A DNA stretch of 56,958 nt from Candidatus Howiella intestinavium. Its GTDB lineage: Bacteria > Bacillota > Clostridia > Oscillospirales > Acutalibacteraceae. The notes beneath the pieces were generated by a model. The model was given only the letters and a program-made list of their open reading frames with translations. It searched no databases and was not told the origin of the DNA. Every line of letters starts with the position of its first letter. The stretch's first letter is position 1. The stretch is from assembly GCA_904420585.1 (NCBI GenBank), contig CAJFVX010000013.1, positions 1 to 56,958 of the forward strand, given 5' to 3'. This document shows, piece by piece, positions 26,082 through 33,734 of this stretch. A program made the translations under genes and the position numbers.

Positions 26082-29000
26082 ATGGATTTTGTTCATCTGC
26101 ATCTGCATTCGGAATACAGTCTTCTGGACGGCGCCTGCCGCATTGGCCCCCTGTGCGCCCGCGCCAAGGAGCTGGGGCAGAAGGCTTTGGCCATCACCGA
26201 CCATGGGGTTATGTACGGGGCGGTGGAATTTTATAAAGAGGCTAAAAAACAGGGAATAAAGCCTATTATCGGCTGCGAGGTCTATGTGGCGCCCCGCACC
26301 CGCTTGGATAAGGTGCATGAGCTGGACAGCGACTACAGCCATTTGGTTCTGCTGTGTGAAAACAACACCGGCTATCGGAATCTGACCCGCATAGTATCCC
26401 GCAGCTTTACCGAGGGCTTTTACACCAAACCTCGGATCGACAGAGAGCTGCTGGAAGCCCATCACGAGGGATTGATTGCCCTGTCGGCCTGCCTGGCGGG
26501 GGAGATTCCCAAGGCCCTCCAGCGGGGGGATTACCAGGCCGCTAAGGAGACCGCCCTTTGGTATGACGGCCTTTTCGGCCGGGAAAATTTCTATCTGGAG
26601 CTGCAAAACCACGGTCTGCGGGAACAGCTGGAGATAAACCCGCTGCTCATCAAGCTGTCCAAAGAAACCGGTATTCCGCTGGTGGCCACCAATGATGTCC
26701 ATTATCTTACGGAAGAGGACAGCCGGGTGCAGAAGGTCCTTATCTGCATCCAGACCAACCACACCGTGGATGAGGACAACCCTTTGGCCTTCGGCACCGA
26801 CCAGTTCTATTTAAAGTCGGCCGAGGAGATGACGGAACTGTTTTCCGATATTCCCGAGGCTGTGGAGAATACCGCCCGCATTGCTGCGCGCTGCCAGGTA
26901 GACTTTACCTTTGGAAAAATCCACCTGCCGGTCTACGACATCGGCGACCAGGATCATGAAGCCTATTTCCGCAAACTCTGTTACGACGGCCTGCACCGAA
27001 TCTATGGCCCCGACCCTGCAAAAGAGGTGACCGACCGGCTGGAATACGAGCTGGATGTTATCGGCTCTATGGGGTATACGGATTATTATCTCATCGTCCA
27101 GGACTTTGTTAACTACGCCAAAAGCCAGGGCATTCCTGTCGGCCCGGGCCGGGGCTCGGGGGCGGCCAGCCTGGCGGCCTATTGCATCGGCATTACGGGG
27201 ATAGACCCCTTGAAATACAATCTCCTGTTTGAGCGGTTCCTCAATCCCGAACGGGTGAGCATGCCCGATTTCGATATCGATTTTTGCTATGTCCGCCGGC
27301 AGGAGGTCATCGACTACGTCATTGGAAAATACGGCGCGGATCATGTGGCCCAGATTATCACCTTCGGCACCATGGCGGCCCGGGGCGCGGTGCGGGATGT
27401 GGGCCGGGCCCTGGATATCCCCTACGCCGTCTGCGACCAGACGGCCAAACTCATCCCCATGGAGCTGGGCATCACCATCGACAAGGCTATGGCTGCCTCC
27501 CCAGAGCTGCGGGAAAAGTATGCATCCGATCCCCAGATAAAGGAACTCATCGACATGGCCCGCAAGGTGGAGGGAATGCCCCGGCATGCCTCTACCCACG
27601 CCGCCGGCGTGGTCATCACCGACCGCCCGGTGGATGAGTACGTCCCCCTGGCCAAAAACGACGAGGCGGTGGTCACCCAGTACACCATGACCGCCTTGGA
27701 AGAGCTGGGGCTTTTAAAAATGGATTTTTTGGGCCTGCGCAACCTGACCATCCTGGCCGACGCGGAAAAGATGATCCGGGTATCCCAGCCGGACTTTTCT
27801 CTCCAGCAAATTCCCCTCGACGACAAAGATACTCTGCGCATGATGTCGGACGGCTACACGGAAGGAGTCTTCCAGTTTGAATCAGCCGGTATGCGGGGTG
27901 TGCTCCACGCCTTCCAGCCCACTTCTATAGAGGATCTCATTGCCATTATTTCCCTTTACCGCCCCGGCCCCATGGAATCCATATCCAAGTACATTCATAA
28001 CCGCCACCACCCCGAGGATGTGCAGTATGCCACACCCCTTCTCAAACCCATTCTCGAGGTCACCTACGGCTGTATTGTCTATCAGGAGCAGGTTATGCAG
28101 ATTTTCCGTTCCCTGGCGGGCTACTCCCTGGGGCGGGCGGATATTGTGCGCCGGGCTATGGCCAAGAAAAAGCACGACGTCATGGAAAAAGAACGGAAAG
28201 CCTTTATTTACGGCGAAAAAACGGCGGATGGACAGGTGGAATGCGAAGGATGTGTGGGACGCGGGGTGTCGGTTCAGGTGGCCGAAGAAATTTTCGACCA
28301 GATGTCGGCCTTCAGCTCCTATGCCTTCAACAAGGCCCATGCCGCCGCCTACGCCTATGTGGCCTATGAGACCGCCTATCTGAAATGTCATTTTGGCCGG
28401 GAATATATGGCTTCCCTGCTCACCAGTGTGCTGGACTCCTCCGGCAAGGTGTCGGCATATATCGCCGAATGTGTCCGCATGGGCATCCATGTGCTGCCGC
28501 CCCATGTGAACAGCAGCCTGGCCGGATTTACGGTGGCGGGGGAGGACATCCGATTCGGTCTGTCCGCCGTGAAAAATCTGGGGCACGGCCTTATCCACCA
28601 GCTTATCGAAAAACGAAAGGACGGCCCCTACACATCCTTTTATGATTTTTGCAGCCGTCTCTATGGCCGGGAGCTAAACCGCCGGGCCTTGGAAAGCCTC
28701 ATCAAATGCGGCGCGCTGGACGATCTCGGCGCCAACCGCAGCCAGATGCTGGCCTCTGTGGAAACCGTGCTGGCGGCGCTGGAAAGCGAGAGACGGCGGA
28801 ACGTAGAGGGACAAATCGGCCTGTTTGGCCTGCTGGAGGAGCAGGGAGAAGGCGCGGAAGCTTTTTCTCTGCCCGCCCTGCCCGAGCTTTCCAACCGGGA
28901 GCTGCTGGCCGGTGAAAAGGAAACCACGGGGCTGTATTTATCTGGCCATCCCATGCAGGCCTATGCGGCAGCGGCCGAAAAGAGCGGTGCGGCGCGCATC

Positions 29001-29597
29001 AGCGATATTCTCGCCGAGGACGGGAAATACAAGGACAACCAGCGGATTTCCATCGTGGGTATGGTGTCGTCTATGCGCTTAAAGACCACCAAGAGCGAAC
29101 AGACCATGGCCTTTTTAACCGTAGAGGATATGTACGGCTCCATCGGCGTACTGGTATTCCCCAAAATCCTGGCGGGCCACGCCGGCCTGATACGGGAGGG
29201 GGCCGTCCTGCAAATGCAATGCCGGGTAACCCTGCGGGAAGACAGGGAAACCGAACTGGTGTGTGAATCAGCCGTCCTTTTTTCGGAATCCGGCCCAAAG
29301 GAGGGACAGGCTCTCCGGCCGCCGGCAGATAGACCGGGCCAAAAGACGGATACAAAGCCTGCCAAAAAAGTGCGGCCCGGCCTCTATCTGCGCATTCCCT
29401 CCCTGGAGGACAAGGGATACAAGAAGGCCCGGCAGATTATGGATATTTTCGATGGAAAGACGGCTGTTTATCTGGTCTGCGAGGATACGGGAAAGCGGCT
29501 GCTGACACCTGCTTCGGGCTGGGTGGATGTGAATCCGCCTATGCTGTCACAACTGCGCAAAGTTCTGGGGGGTGCGAATGTGAAATTGGTGGATTAG
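26082..29597 (+). CDS. dnaE: DNA polymerase III alpha subunit, DnaE type
   Basis: A 1171-residue replicative polymerase of the C family. The N-terminal PHP domain starts at HLHSEYSLLDGACRI. The polymerase core has the glycine loop GPGRGSGAASLAAY and catalytic aspartates in MPDFDIDFC. A helix-hairpin-helix region follows, then an OB fold near residues 970-1070 (RISIVGMVSSMRLKTTKS). Length fits DnaE rather than PolC. GAGGGG lies before the ATG. It is the long gene at the end of the hprK-whiA block, and pfkA follows with its own promoter. Confidence 0.95.
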   Translation: MDFVHLHLHSEYSLLDGACRIGPLCARAKELGQKALAITDHGVMYGAVEFYKEAKKQGIKPIIGCEVYVAPRTRLDKVHELDSDYSHLVLLCENNTGYRNLTRIVSRSFTEGFYTKPRIDRELLEAHHEGLIALSACLAGEIPKALQRGDYQAAKETALWYDGLFGRENFYLELQNHGLREQLEINPLLIKLSKETGIPLVATNDVHYLTEEDSRVQKVLICIQTNHTVDEDNPLAFGTDQFYLKSAEEMTELFSDIPEAVENTARIAARCQVDFTFGKIHLPVYDIGDQDHEAYFRKLCYDGLHRIYGPDPAKEVTDRLEYELDVIGSMGYTDYYLIVQDFVNYAKSQGIPVGPGRGSGAASLAAYCIGITGIDPLKYNLLFERFLNPERVSMPDFDIDFCYVRRQEVIDYVIGKYGADHVAQIITFGTMAARGAVRDVGRALDIPYAVCDQTAKLIPMELGITIDKAMAASPELREKYASDPQIKELIDMARKVEGMPRHASTHAAGVVITDRPVDEYVPLAKNDEAVVTQYTMTALEELGLLKMDFLGLRNLTILADAEKMIRVSQPDFSLQQIPLDDKDTLRMMSDGYTEGVFQFESAGMRGVLHAFQPTSIEDLIAIISLYRPGPMESISKYIHNRHHPEDVQYATPLLKPILEVTYGCIVYQEQVMQIFRSLAGYSLGRADIVRRAMAKKKHDVMEKERKAFIYGEKTADGQVECEGCVGRGVSVQVAEEIFDQMSAFSSYAFNKAHAAAYAYVAYETAYLKCHFGREYMASLLTSVLDSSGKVSAYIAECVRMGIHVLPPHVNSSLAGFTVAGEDIRFGLSAVKNLGHGLIHQLIEKRKDGPYTSFYDFCSRLYGRELNRRALESLIKCGALDDLGANRSQMLASVETVLAALESERRRNVEGQIGLFGLLEEQGEGAEAFSLPALPELSNRELLAGEKETTGLYLSGHPMQAYAAAAEKSGAARISDILAEDGKYKDNQRISIVGMVSSMRLKTTKSEQTMAFLTVEDMYGSIGVLVFPKILAGHAGLIREGAVLQMQCRVTLREDRETELVCESAVLFSESGPKEGQALRPPADRPGQKTDTKPAKKVRPGLYLRIPSLEDKGYKKARQIMDIFDGKTAVYLVCEDTGKRLLTPASGWVDVNPPMLSQLRKVLGGANVKLVD

Positions 29598-29614
29598 ACG
29601 ATTCCGTGGGAATT

Positions 29615-29656
29615 CTTTTCGAAAAGACTTGACAGCTTGCGAATTTACGGTATCAT
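29615..29656 (+). promoter_or_regulatory. pfkA promoter with an abutting palindrome
   Basis: TTGACA (29629-29634), a 16-bp spacer and TATCAT (29651-29656). A perfect 12-bp palindrome CTTTTCGAAAAG (29615-29626) ends two bases before the -35 box, where an activator or repressor could bind. The leader to the start codon is about 115 bases. Confidence 0.7.
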
Positions 29657-29776
29657 AGTATTTGGTGAAATTTATATATACACAGCGATTATTGCTGTCT
29701 ATCATAGAGTTTGGCCTAAAAAAAACAGGTGGGGTGCAACGCTGTTTTCTGTGCTGAACATTTTGGAGGAATGGAT

Positions 29777-30745
29777 ATGGAAATGAAAACGATAGGCGTC
29801 CTGACCAGCGGCGGCGACGCACCGGGCATGAATGCAGCTGTCCGTGCGGTTGTGCGAACGGCTATTTTCAAGGGGATTCGCGTTGTGGGAATCCGCCGCG
29901 GCTATAACGGCCTGATCGACGGGGACATTTTTGAAATGAATCTGCGGAGCGTATCCGATATTATCCACCGGGGCGGCACCGTCCTGTATACTGCCCGCAG
30001 CCCAGAATTTAAAACCGAGGAAGGGATGCAGAAAGCGGTTGATACCTGCCATAAGGAAGGCATTGACGGCATTGTGGTCATCGGCGGCGACGGTTCTTAC
30101 CGCGGGGCGCGGGATCTGTCCCTGCGGGGTATTCCCTGTGTTGGCCTGCCCGGTACCATCGATAACGATATTTCTTCCACGGATTATACCATCGGGTTTG
30201 ATACGGCCATGAATACAGCCATGGAAATGGTAGACCGCCTGCGGGATACCACCCAGTCCCACGAGCGCTGCTCGGTGGTGGAGGTTATGGGACGCCGGGC
30301 CGGTTACCTGGCTTTACAGACCGGTGTGGCGGTGGGCGCTACGTCGATTCTGGTTCCGGAAGTTCCCTATGATATTGACCGGGATATTGTAGCCCGGATG
30401 CGCAAGACACAGATGTCCGGCAAAAAGCATTTTATTGTGGTTGTAGCCGAAGGCGTCGGCGGCGTACAGGAATTGGCCAAGGAAATCGAGGCACGCACCG
30501 GTATTGAGTCCCGTGCCACCATCTTGGGCCATGTGCAGCGGGGCGGCAGTCCCACTGTCCGCGACCGCGTGATGGCCAGCCAGATGGGTCATCAGGCTGT
30601 AGAACTGTTAAGTCAGGGTATCGGCAACCGGGTAGTCTGCTTCCGGGGCGATAAGATATTGAATAAGGATATCTACGAGGCCTTGGCTGAGCAGAAGGAG
30701 TTTGATTTCAACCTCTATAGGATTGCTCACGAAATTTCCATTTAA
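29777..30745 (+). CDS. pfkA: ATP-dependent 6-phosphofructokinase
   Basis: A 322-residue PfkA that converts fructose-6-phosphate to fructose-1,6-bisphosphate, the committed step of glycolysis. Motifs are GVLTSGGDAPGMNAAVRA (ATP site), GGDGSYRGA, the substrate/catalytic loop GLPGTIDNDISSTDYTIGFD and EVMGRRAGY. The glycine in GGDGS indicates ATP, not pyrophosphate, as donor. GGAGGA at 29765-29770 is six bases from ATG 29777; ATG 29771 directly abuts that site and is less likely. It has its own promoter and a strong terminator. Its position after dnaE is common in Clostridia. Confidence 0.95.
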   Translation: MEMKTIGVLTSGGDAPGMNAAVRAVVRTAIFKGIRVVGIRRGYNGLIDGDIFEMNLRSVSDIIHRGGTVLYTARSPEFKTEEGMQKAVDTCHKEGIDGIVVIGGDGSYRGARDLSLRGIPCVGLPGTIDNDISSTDYTIGFDTAMNTAMEMVDRLRDTTQSHERCSVVEVMGRRAGYLALQTGVAVGATSILVPEVPYDIDRDIVARMRKTQMSGKKHFIVVVAEGVGGVQELAKEIEARTGIESRATILGHVQRGGSPTVRDRVMASQMGHQAVELLSQGIGNRVVCFRGDKILNKDIYEALAEQKEFDFNLYRIAHEISI

Positions 30746-30755
30746 CACTTAATTT

Positions 30756-30807
30756 AAAAAGGAACTGCGCTTGTGTATTTTTTAGATACAAGCGCGGTTC
30801 CTTTTTT
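30756..30807. terminator. Terminator between pfkA and the convergent recombinase gene
   Basis: A 19-bp stem (30756-30774 with 30788-30806, one G-U pair), a 13-base loop and T-runs on both strands. It ends pfkA on the plus strand and can also end the recombinase transcript that stops at 30834. Confidence 0.9.
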
Positions 30808-30833
30808 GCAAAGAGAAAAAAGGGAAGAGGCTG

Positions 30834-31820
30834 TTATTTTTTTTCTGGCAGCTCTTCCCGGGCCAGCGGATTAGAAAGGGCAGCATCCTGAATTTGTCGG
30901 TTGGATACGTGGGTATAAATCTGGGTAGTGCCCAGATTCTCGTGACCTAAAATCTCCTGCAACACCCGTACATCCACCTGGCCATACTGATACATCAGTG
31001 TTGCAGCCGTATGCCGCAGCTTGTGCGGCGAATATCCCTGCCCGTCCAAACCTATTTTTTCCAGATATTTCCCAACTAATTTCTGCACAGCCTGCCGTCC
31101 AATTCGTCTGTTAAGCCGGCTGATAAACAGCGCCTGCCGCGCGTCGTCCTTCAAGCCATCCACAGGGCGCACGCGCAGGTAGGCGGCCAGAGCGTCCACA
31201 CAGGCTTGGTTTAAGTAAATAATACGCTCCTTGTTGCCTTTGCCCAAAACCCGCATGGTACCGTCGCTGTGTATATCCGAAAGATTCAGACCACATAATT
31301 CGGCCAATCGCAGCCCGCAGTTTAAAAACAAGGTTAGAATTGCGAAATCCCGTTCCTTAAATTCACCGTCTACAGCATGCAACAAATCTCTGCTTTGTTC
31401 TAAAGTCAGGTATTTAGGTAAGGATTTTTTGGTTTTTGGCGTCTCCAGCTGTTCGGCCGGATTTTCTTTCAGAATATGCGCTTTCAGGGTCAGATATTTA
31501 AAAAACACCCTTAGACAGGTTATTTTTCTTGCGCGGGTTTTTGCATTGTTGCCACGCTGGTTTTTGCAGTATATAACAAAGTTATAGAGATCGTTCAGGG
31601 TGACAGAACGAAAAAAATCGTCGTCCAAATCCGAAATGGGAATATGTTCATCCGGCGTATCGGCTGCAACCATGCCGCGCGTACGTTTCATATAACGAAG
31701 GAAGGTCTGCAGATCCAAGAAGTATTCCTGTACCGTTGCAGCAGATTTTCCGGCCACGGCTTCATTGTAGACCAGAAAGTCCCTGACGGCCGGCGGCATT
31801 TCATCAAATTGAAGGTTCAT
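30834..31820 (-). CDS. Tyrosine recombinase, Xer-like
   Basis: A 328-residue site-specific recombinase with an N-terminal SAM-like core-binding domain (about 10-115) and a C-terminal catalytic domain. Catalytic residues are visible: Arg171 (GLRLAEL), a Lys near 194-197 (GKGNK), His266 and Arg269 (HKLRH), His293 (LGHENLG) and the nucleophile Tyr302 (IYTHVS). Size and motifs fit XerC/XerD/XerS, not a long phage integrase with an arm-binding domain. No phage or transposon genes adjoin it. Its leader carries a dif-like 28-bp site and an inverted copy (31837-31924). It has its own promoter (31947-31975) and GAGGGGAGAG before the start. Chromosome dimer resolution is the simplest role, but which Xer it is cannot be settled here. 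Confidence 0.9.
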   Translation of the reverse strand: MNLQFDEMPPAVRDFLVYNEAVAGKSAATVQEYFLDLQTFLRYMKRTRGMVAADTPDEHIPISDLDDDFFRSVTLNDLYNFVIYCKNQRGNNAKTRARKITCLRVFFKYLTLKAHILKENPAEQLETPKTKKSLPKYLTLEQSRDLLHAVDGEFKERDFAILTLFLNCGLRLAELCGLNLSDIHSDGTMRVLGKGNKERIIYLNQACVDALAAYLRVRPVDGLKDDARQALFISRLNRRIGRQAVQKLVGKYLEKIGLDGQGYSPHKLRHTAATLMYQYGQVDVRVLQEILGHENLGTTQIYTHVSNRQIQDAALSNPLAREELPEKK

Positions 31821-31836
31821 GTATTCTCTCCCCTCA

Positions 31837-31864
31837 AGTATACAAAATATTCATTTTGTTTACT
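31837..31864 (-). other. dif-like 28-bp site A (candidate recombinase core site)
   Basis: AGTATACAAAA (31837-31847), a 6-base spacer TATTCA and TTTTGTTTACT (31854-31864). The two 11-bp arms are inverted repeats matching at 10 of 11 positions. The 11-6-11 layout is that of Xer dif sites, and the right arm resembles the XerD-side arm of Firmicute dif as I recall it (about 8 of 11). It lies 17 bases upstream of the recombinase start codon. Function is inference. Confidence 0.45.
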
Positions 31865-31923
31865 TGCCTATAGGCAAGTCCGGGCGCAGCCGCGCCCTAA
31901 ACAAAATGCCCGTTGTTGTATAC
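31838..31923 (-). promoter_or_regulatory. Nested palindrome / three-way-junction leader of the recombinase gene
   Basis: Outer stem GTATACAA/TTGTATAC (31838-31845 with 31916-31923) and second stem CATTTTGTTT/AAACAAAATG (31852-31861 with 31899-31908) enclose two perfect hairpins. These are ACTTGCC-TATA-GGCAAGT (31862-31879) and GGGCGC-AGCC-GCGCCC (31882-31897). All pairs are Watson-Crick. The segment lies between the promoter and start codon, so it is transcribed and the RNA can form a three-way junction. I do not recognise it as a known riboswitch. It could also be a MITE-like palindromic repeat. Confidence 0.6.
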
Positions 31924-31924
31924 G
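31896..31924 (-). other. dif-like site B, diverged inverted copy of site A
   Basis: CCTAAACAAAA (31896-31906), a 7-base spacer and TGTTGTATACG (31914-31924). Read on the minus strand it matches site A in both arms at 9 of 11 positions each, so it is an inverted, diverged copy. The two sites enclose 31 bp (31865-31895). Confidence 0.35.
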
Positions 31925-31946
31925 CAGTTGAGTAGTTGATACGTAC

Positions 31947-31975
31947 AGCATACCCCTCACTCCTCCGGATGTCAA
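31947..31975 (-). promoter_or_regulatory. Promoter of the tyrosine recombinase gene
   Basis: On the minus strand, TTGACA (31975-31970), a 17-bp spacer and TATGCT (31952-31947). Transcription would start near 31940, upstream of the palindromic region, giving a leader of about 120 bases. Confidence 0.75.
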
Positions 31976-32020
31976 GGGAGAAAGCTTTCTTTGTGAAATA
32001 TGTTTTATCAAAACATAATA

Positions 32021-32058
32021 GGCGTCTCCGTTACTTTCTGCTAAATACCGGAGACGCC
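32021..32058 (-). terminator. Terminator after the ricin-lectin gene
   Basis: A perfect 10-bp stem GGCGTCTCCG/CGGAGACGCC (32021-32030 with 32049-32058). On the minus strand it follows the gene stop by about 10 bases and continues TATTATGTTTTG. Confidence 0.75.
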
Positions 32059-32068
32059 TTATCGTTTT

Positions 32069-32824
32069 TTAAGCCTTGGCCTTTTCTGCAGTTTTGGTGG
32101 TTTTAGAAGCCGTCTTGGTTTCCGCCGCAGCTGCTGGCTTGGACGCCGGTTTCTTGGTCGCTTCCTTTTTGGCCGCTGCTGCAGGAGCCTTCTGTGCCGT
32201 TTCTTTCTTGGCGGGCTCTTTTTTTACCGTCTTCTTTTCAGCCGGCTTGGATGCCGCTGTTTTTGCGCCTTGCTTAGGTGCCTGTGCATCGGCTGCTTTG
32301 GCTGCCGGCTTGGCGGGACTTTTCTTTGCCGAAGTCGTCCTGCTCTTAGCCGCCGGCTTCTTAGTTTCCTTGGCCTCGGCGATTATCCATTTCTGATTAT
32401 CGCCGCCCAGATCCTCCCAAATCTGCAGCCGTGCCCCTGCCTCCTGGGACAGCCCCACTACATCCAGACACTTATGCGTAAAATGTGCCTTGATGGTATA
32501 GCAGCCATCCCCGGCGGGCTCTATATACCACATTTGGCTGCCCACATGCGCAAGCACATCCCACTGATGAACCCACGCGCCGTCGTTAATACCAGCTGCA
32601 ATGATATCCAGAGCCTTGCCCGAGGCCTTCCCTATCAGTTTATAACAGCCGTCTTCATCCGGCTGCAGCTTCCAAAGCTGCCGATCGCTGCCATCGGGAG
32701 CCATCAGGGATACCAGCTCATCCTGGGGCTCTTCGGCCCGGCCGGCCTCCATCACCTTGCCGCTGAGCTTGGCCGCAATGGTATAATACGCATCCGCACG
32801 GAATTCCTTATTCATTTCTGCCAT
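32069..32824 (-). CDS. Ricin-type beta-trefoil lectin with histone H1-like tail
   Basis: A 251-residue protein without signal peptide. Residues about 1-145 form a ricin B-type beta-trefoil, shown by the QxW repeats RQLWKLQPDEDGCYKL, SQMWYIEPAGDGCYTI and NQKWIIAEA. Residues about 150-251 are a low-complexity tail almost wholly of Lys, Ala, Pro, Thr and Ser (KKPAAKS-, AKKSPAKPAAK-like units), like bacterial histone H1-like proteins, so it may bind nucleic acid. ATG 32824 has AAGGAG upstream; the longer frame to 32956 crosses the promoter and is rejected. It has a near-perfect promoter, so it may be well expressed. The function is unknown. Confidence 0.85.
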   Translation of the reverse strand: MAEMNKEFRADAYYTIAAKLSGKVMEAGRAEEPQDELVSLMAPDGSDRQLWKLQPDEDGCYKLIGKASGKALDIIAAGINDGAWVHQWDVLAHVGSQMWYIEPAGDGCYTIKAHFTHKCLDVVGLSQEAGARLQIWEDLGGDNQKWIIAEAKETKKPAAKSRTTSAKKSPAKPAAKAADAQAPKQGAKTAASKPAEKKTVKKEPAKKETAQKAPAAAAKKEATKKPASKPAAAAETKTASKTTKTAEKAKA

Positions 32825-32864
32825 AATCCACAACTCCTTTTTGGGATTGGAATTTACTGGTTTT

Positions 32865-32892
32865 ATTATATCACCTTTAGCGAAATTGTCAA
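32865..32892 (-). promoter_or_regulatory. Promoter of the ricin-lectin gene
   Basis: On the minus strand, TTGACA (32892-32887), a 16-bp spacer and TATAAT (32870-32865), both perfect boxes. The region upstream, to about 33040, is very AT-rich and shows no gene. Confidence 0.85.
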
Positions 32893-33043
32893 CTGCCACG
32901 AATATTATTTTATCTTCTTTACTATAACCTAACATAATGCATAATAAAATGCGCAATTTTTTCCAAATTTAGACGTATAGACAAGAATATTTCATGCGAA
33001 AAGCGATGTTTTCCTGTATTATGCGACCAAATGCGGCAAAAAA

Positions 33044-33072
33044 CATGCCGCCGGCAAAATACCGGCGGCGTG
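33044..33072 (-). terminator. Terminator of the rubrerythrin gene
   Basis: A perfect 11-bp stem CATGCCGCCGG/CCGGCGGCGTG with one G-T pair (33044-33054 with 33062-33072). On the minus strand a run of six T follows. It begins 11 bases after the rubrerythrin stop codon. Confidence 0.9.
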
Positions 33073-33082
33073 GGAACGCACA

Positions 33083-33622
33083 TCAATAATTCTCAGACTT
33101 GAGCTCAAAGAAGGCCTTGGGATGCTTACACGCGGGGCAGATTTCCGGCGCGGAGGTGGCGGCGTGGATATACCCGCAGTTGCGGCAGCGCCACAGCACG
33201 ACGCCATCCCGCTTAAAGACGATGCCCTTTTCGATATTGTCCAGCAGCTTCTGATAGCGCTCCTCATGCTCCTTCTCCACCGAGGCGATGCGCTGGAACA
33301 TGTCGGCAATATCCCGGAAACCCTCCTCCTTGGCGGTCTCCGCAAATTCCTTGTACATCTCCACCCATTCGTAATGCTCACCGGCCACGGCATCTTTCAG
33401 GTTGTCCACCGTGTCGGGAACCTTATTGCCATGGAGCAGCTTGAACCAAAGCTTGGCATGTTCCTTCTCGTTGTCGGCCGTCTCCTCGAAGATGGCGCCG
33501 ATCTGCTGATAGCCGTCCTTTTTGGCCTGGGAGGCGTAATAGGTATACTTGTTGCGGGCCTGGGATTCACCGGCAAAGGCGGTCATCAGATTGGCATAGG
33601 TTTTACTGGTTTCGAAATCCAT
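33083..33622 (-). CDS. Rubrerythrin
   Basis: A 179-residue peroxide-scavenging diiron protein of anaerobes. The N-terminal ferritin-like four-helix domain supplies the Glu/His iron ligands ([43 protein letters not shown]). The C-terminal rubredoxin domain has two CxxC knuckles ([10 protein letters not shown] and [13 protein letters not shown]). AAGGAGG precedes ATG 33622; the upstream extension to 33745 is not coding. It reduces hydrogen peroxide with electrons from NADH via rubredoxin-type carriers. Confidence 0.95.
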   Translation of the reverse strand: MDFETSKTYANLMTAFAGESQARNKYTYYASQAKKDGYQQIGAIFEETADNEKEHAKLWFKLLHGNKVPDTVDNLKDAVAGEHYEWVEMYKEFAETAKEEGFRDIADMFQRIASVEKEHEERYQKLLDNIEKGIVFKRDGVVLWRCRNCGYIHAATSAPEICPACKHPKAFFELKSENY

Positions 33623-33734
33623 ACTTGTATCCTCCTTGAATTTATAGTCTACCGCGCAAGGCCTAATGGCAGGCGCGTATAGCCCCATACACAGCTTAGT
33701 ATGCCTGCTGAATGGAAAAAATAAACATAAGACT

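Noticed and set aside
30834..31820. Tyrosine recombinase as the integrase of a prophage or conjugative element
   Set aside because: There are no phage, conjugation or excisionase genes around it. The neighbours are housekeeping genes, and the protein has Xer size without an arm-binding domain.
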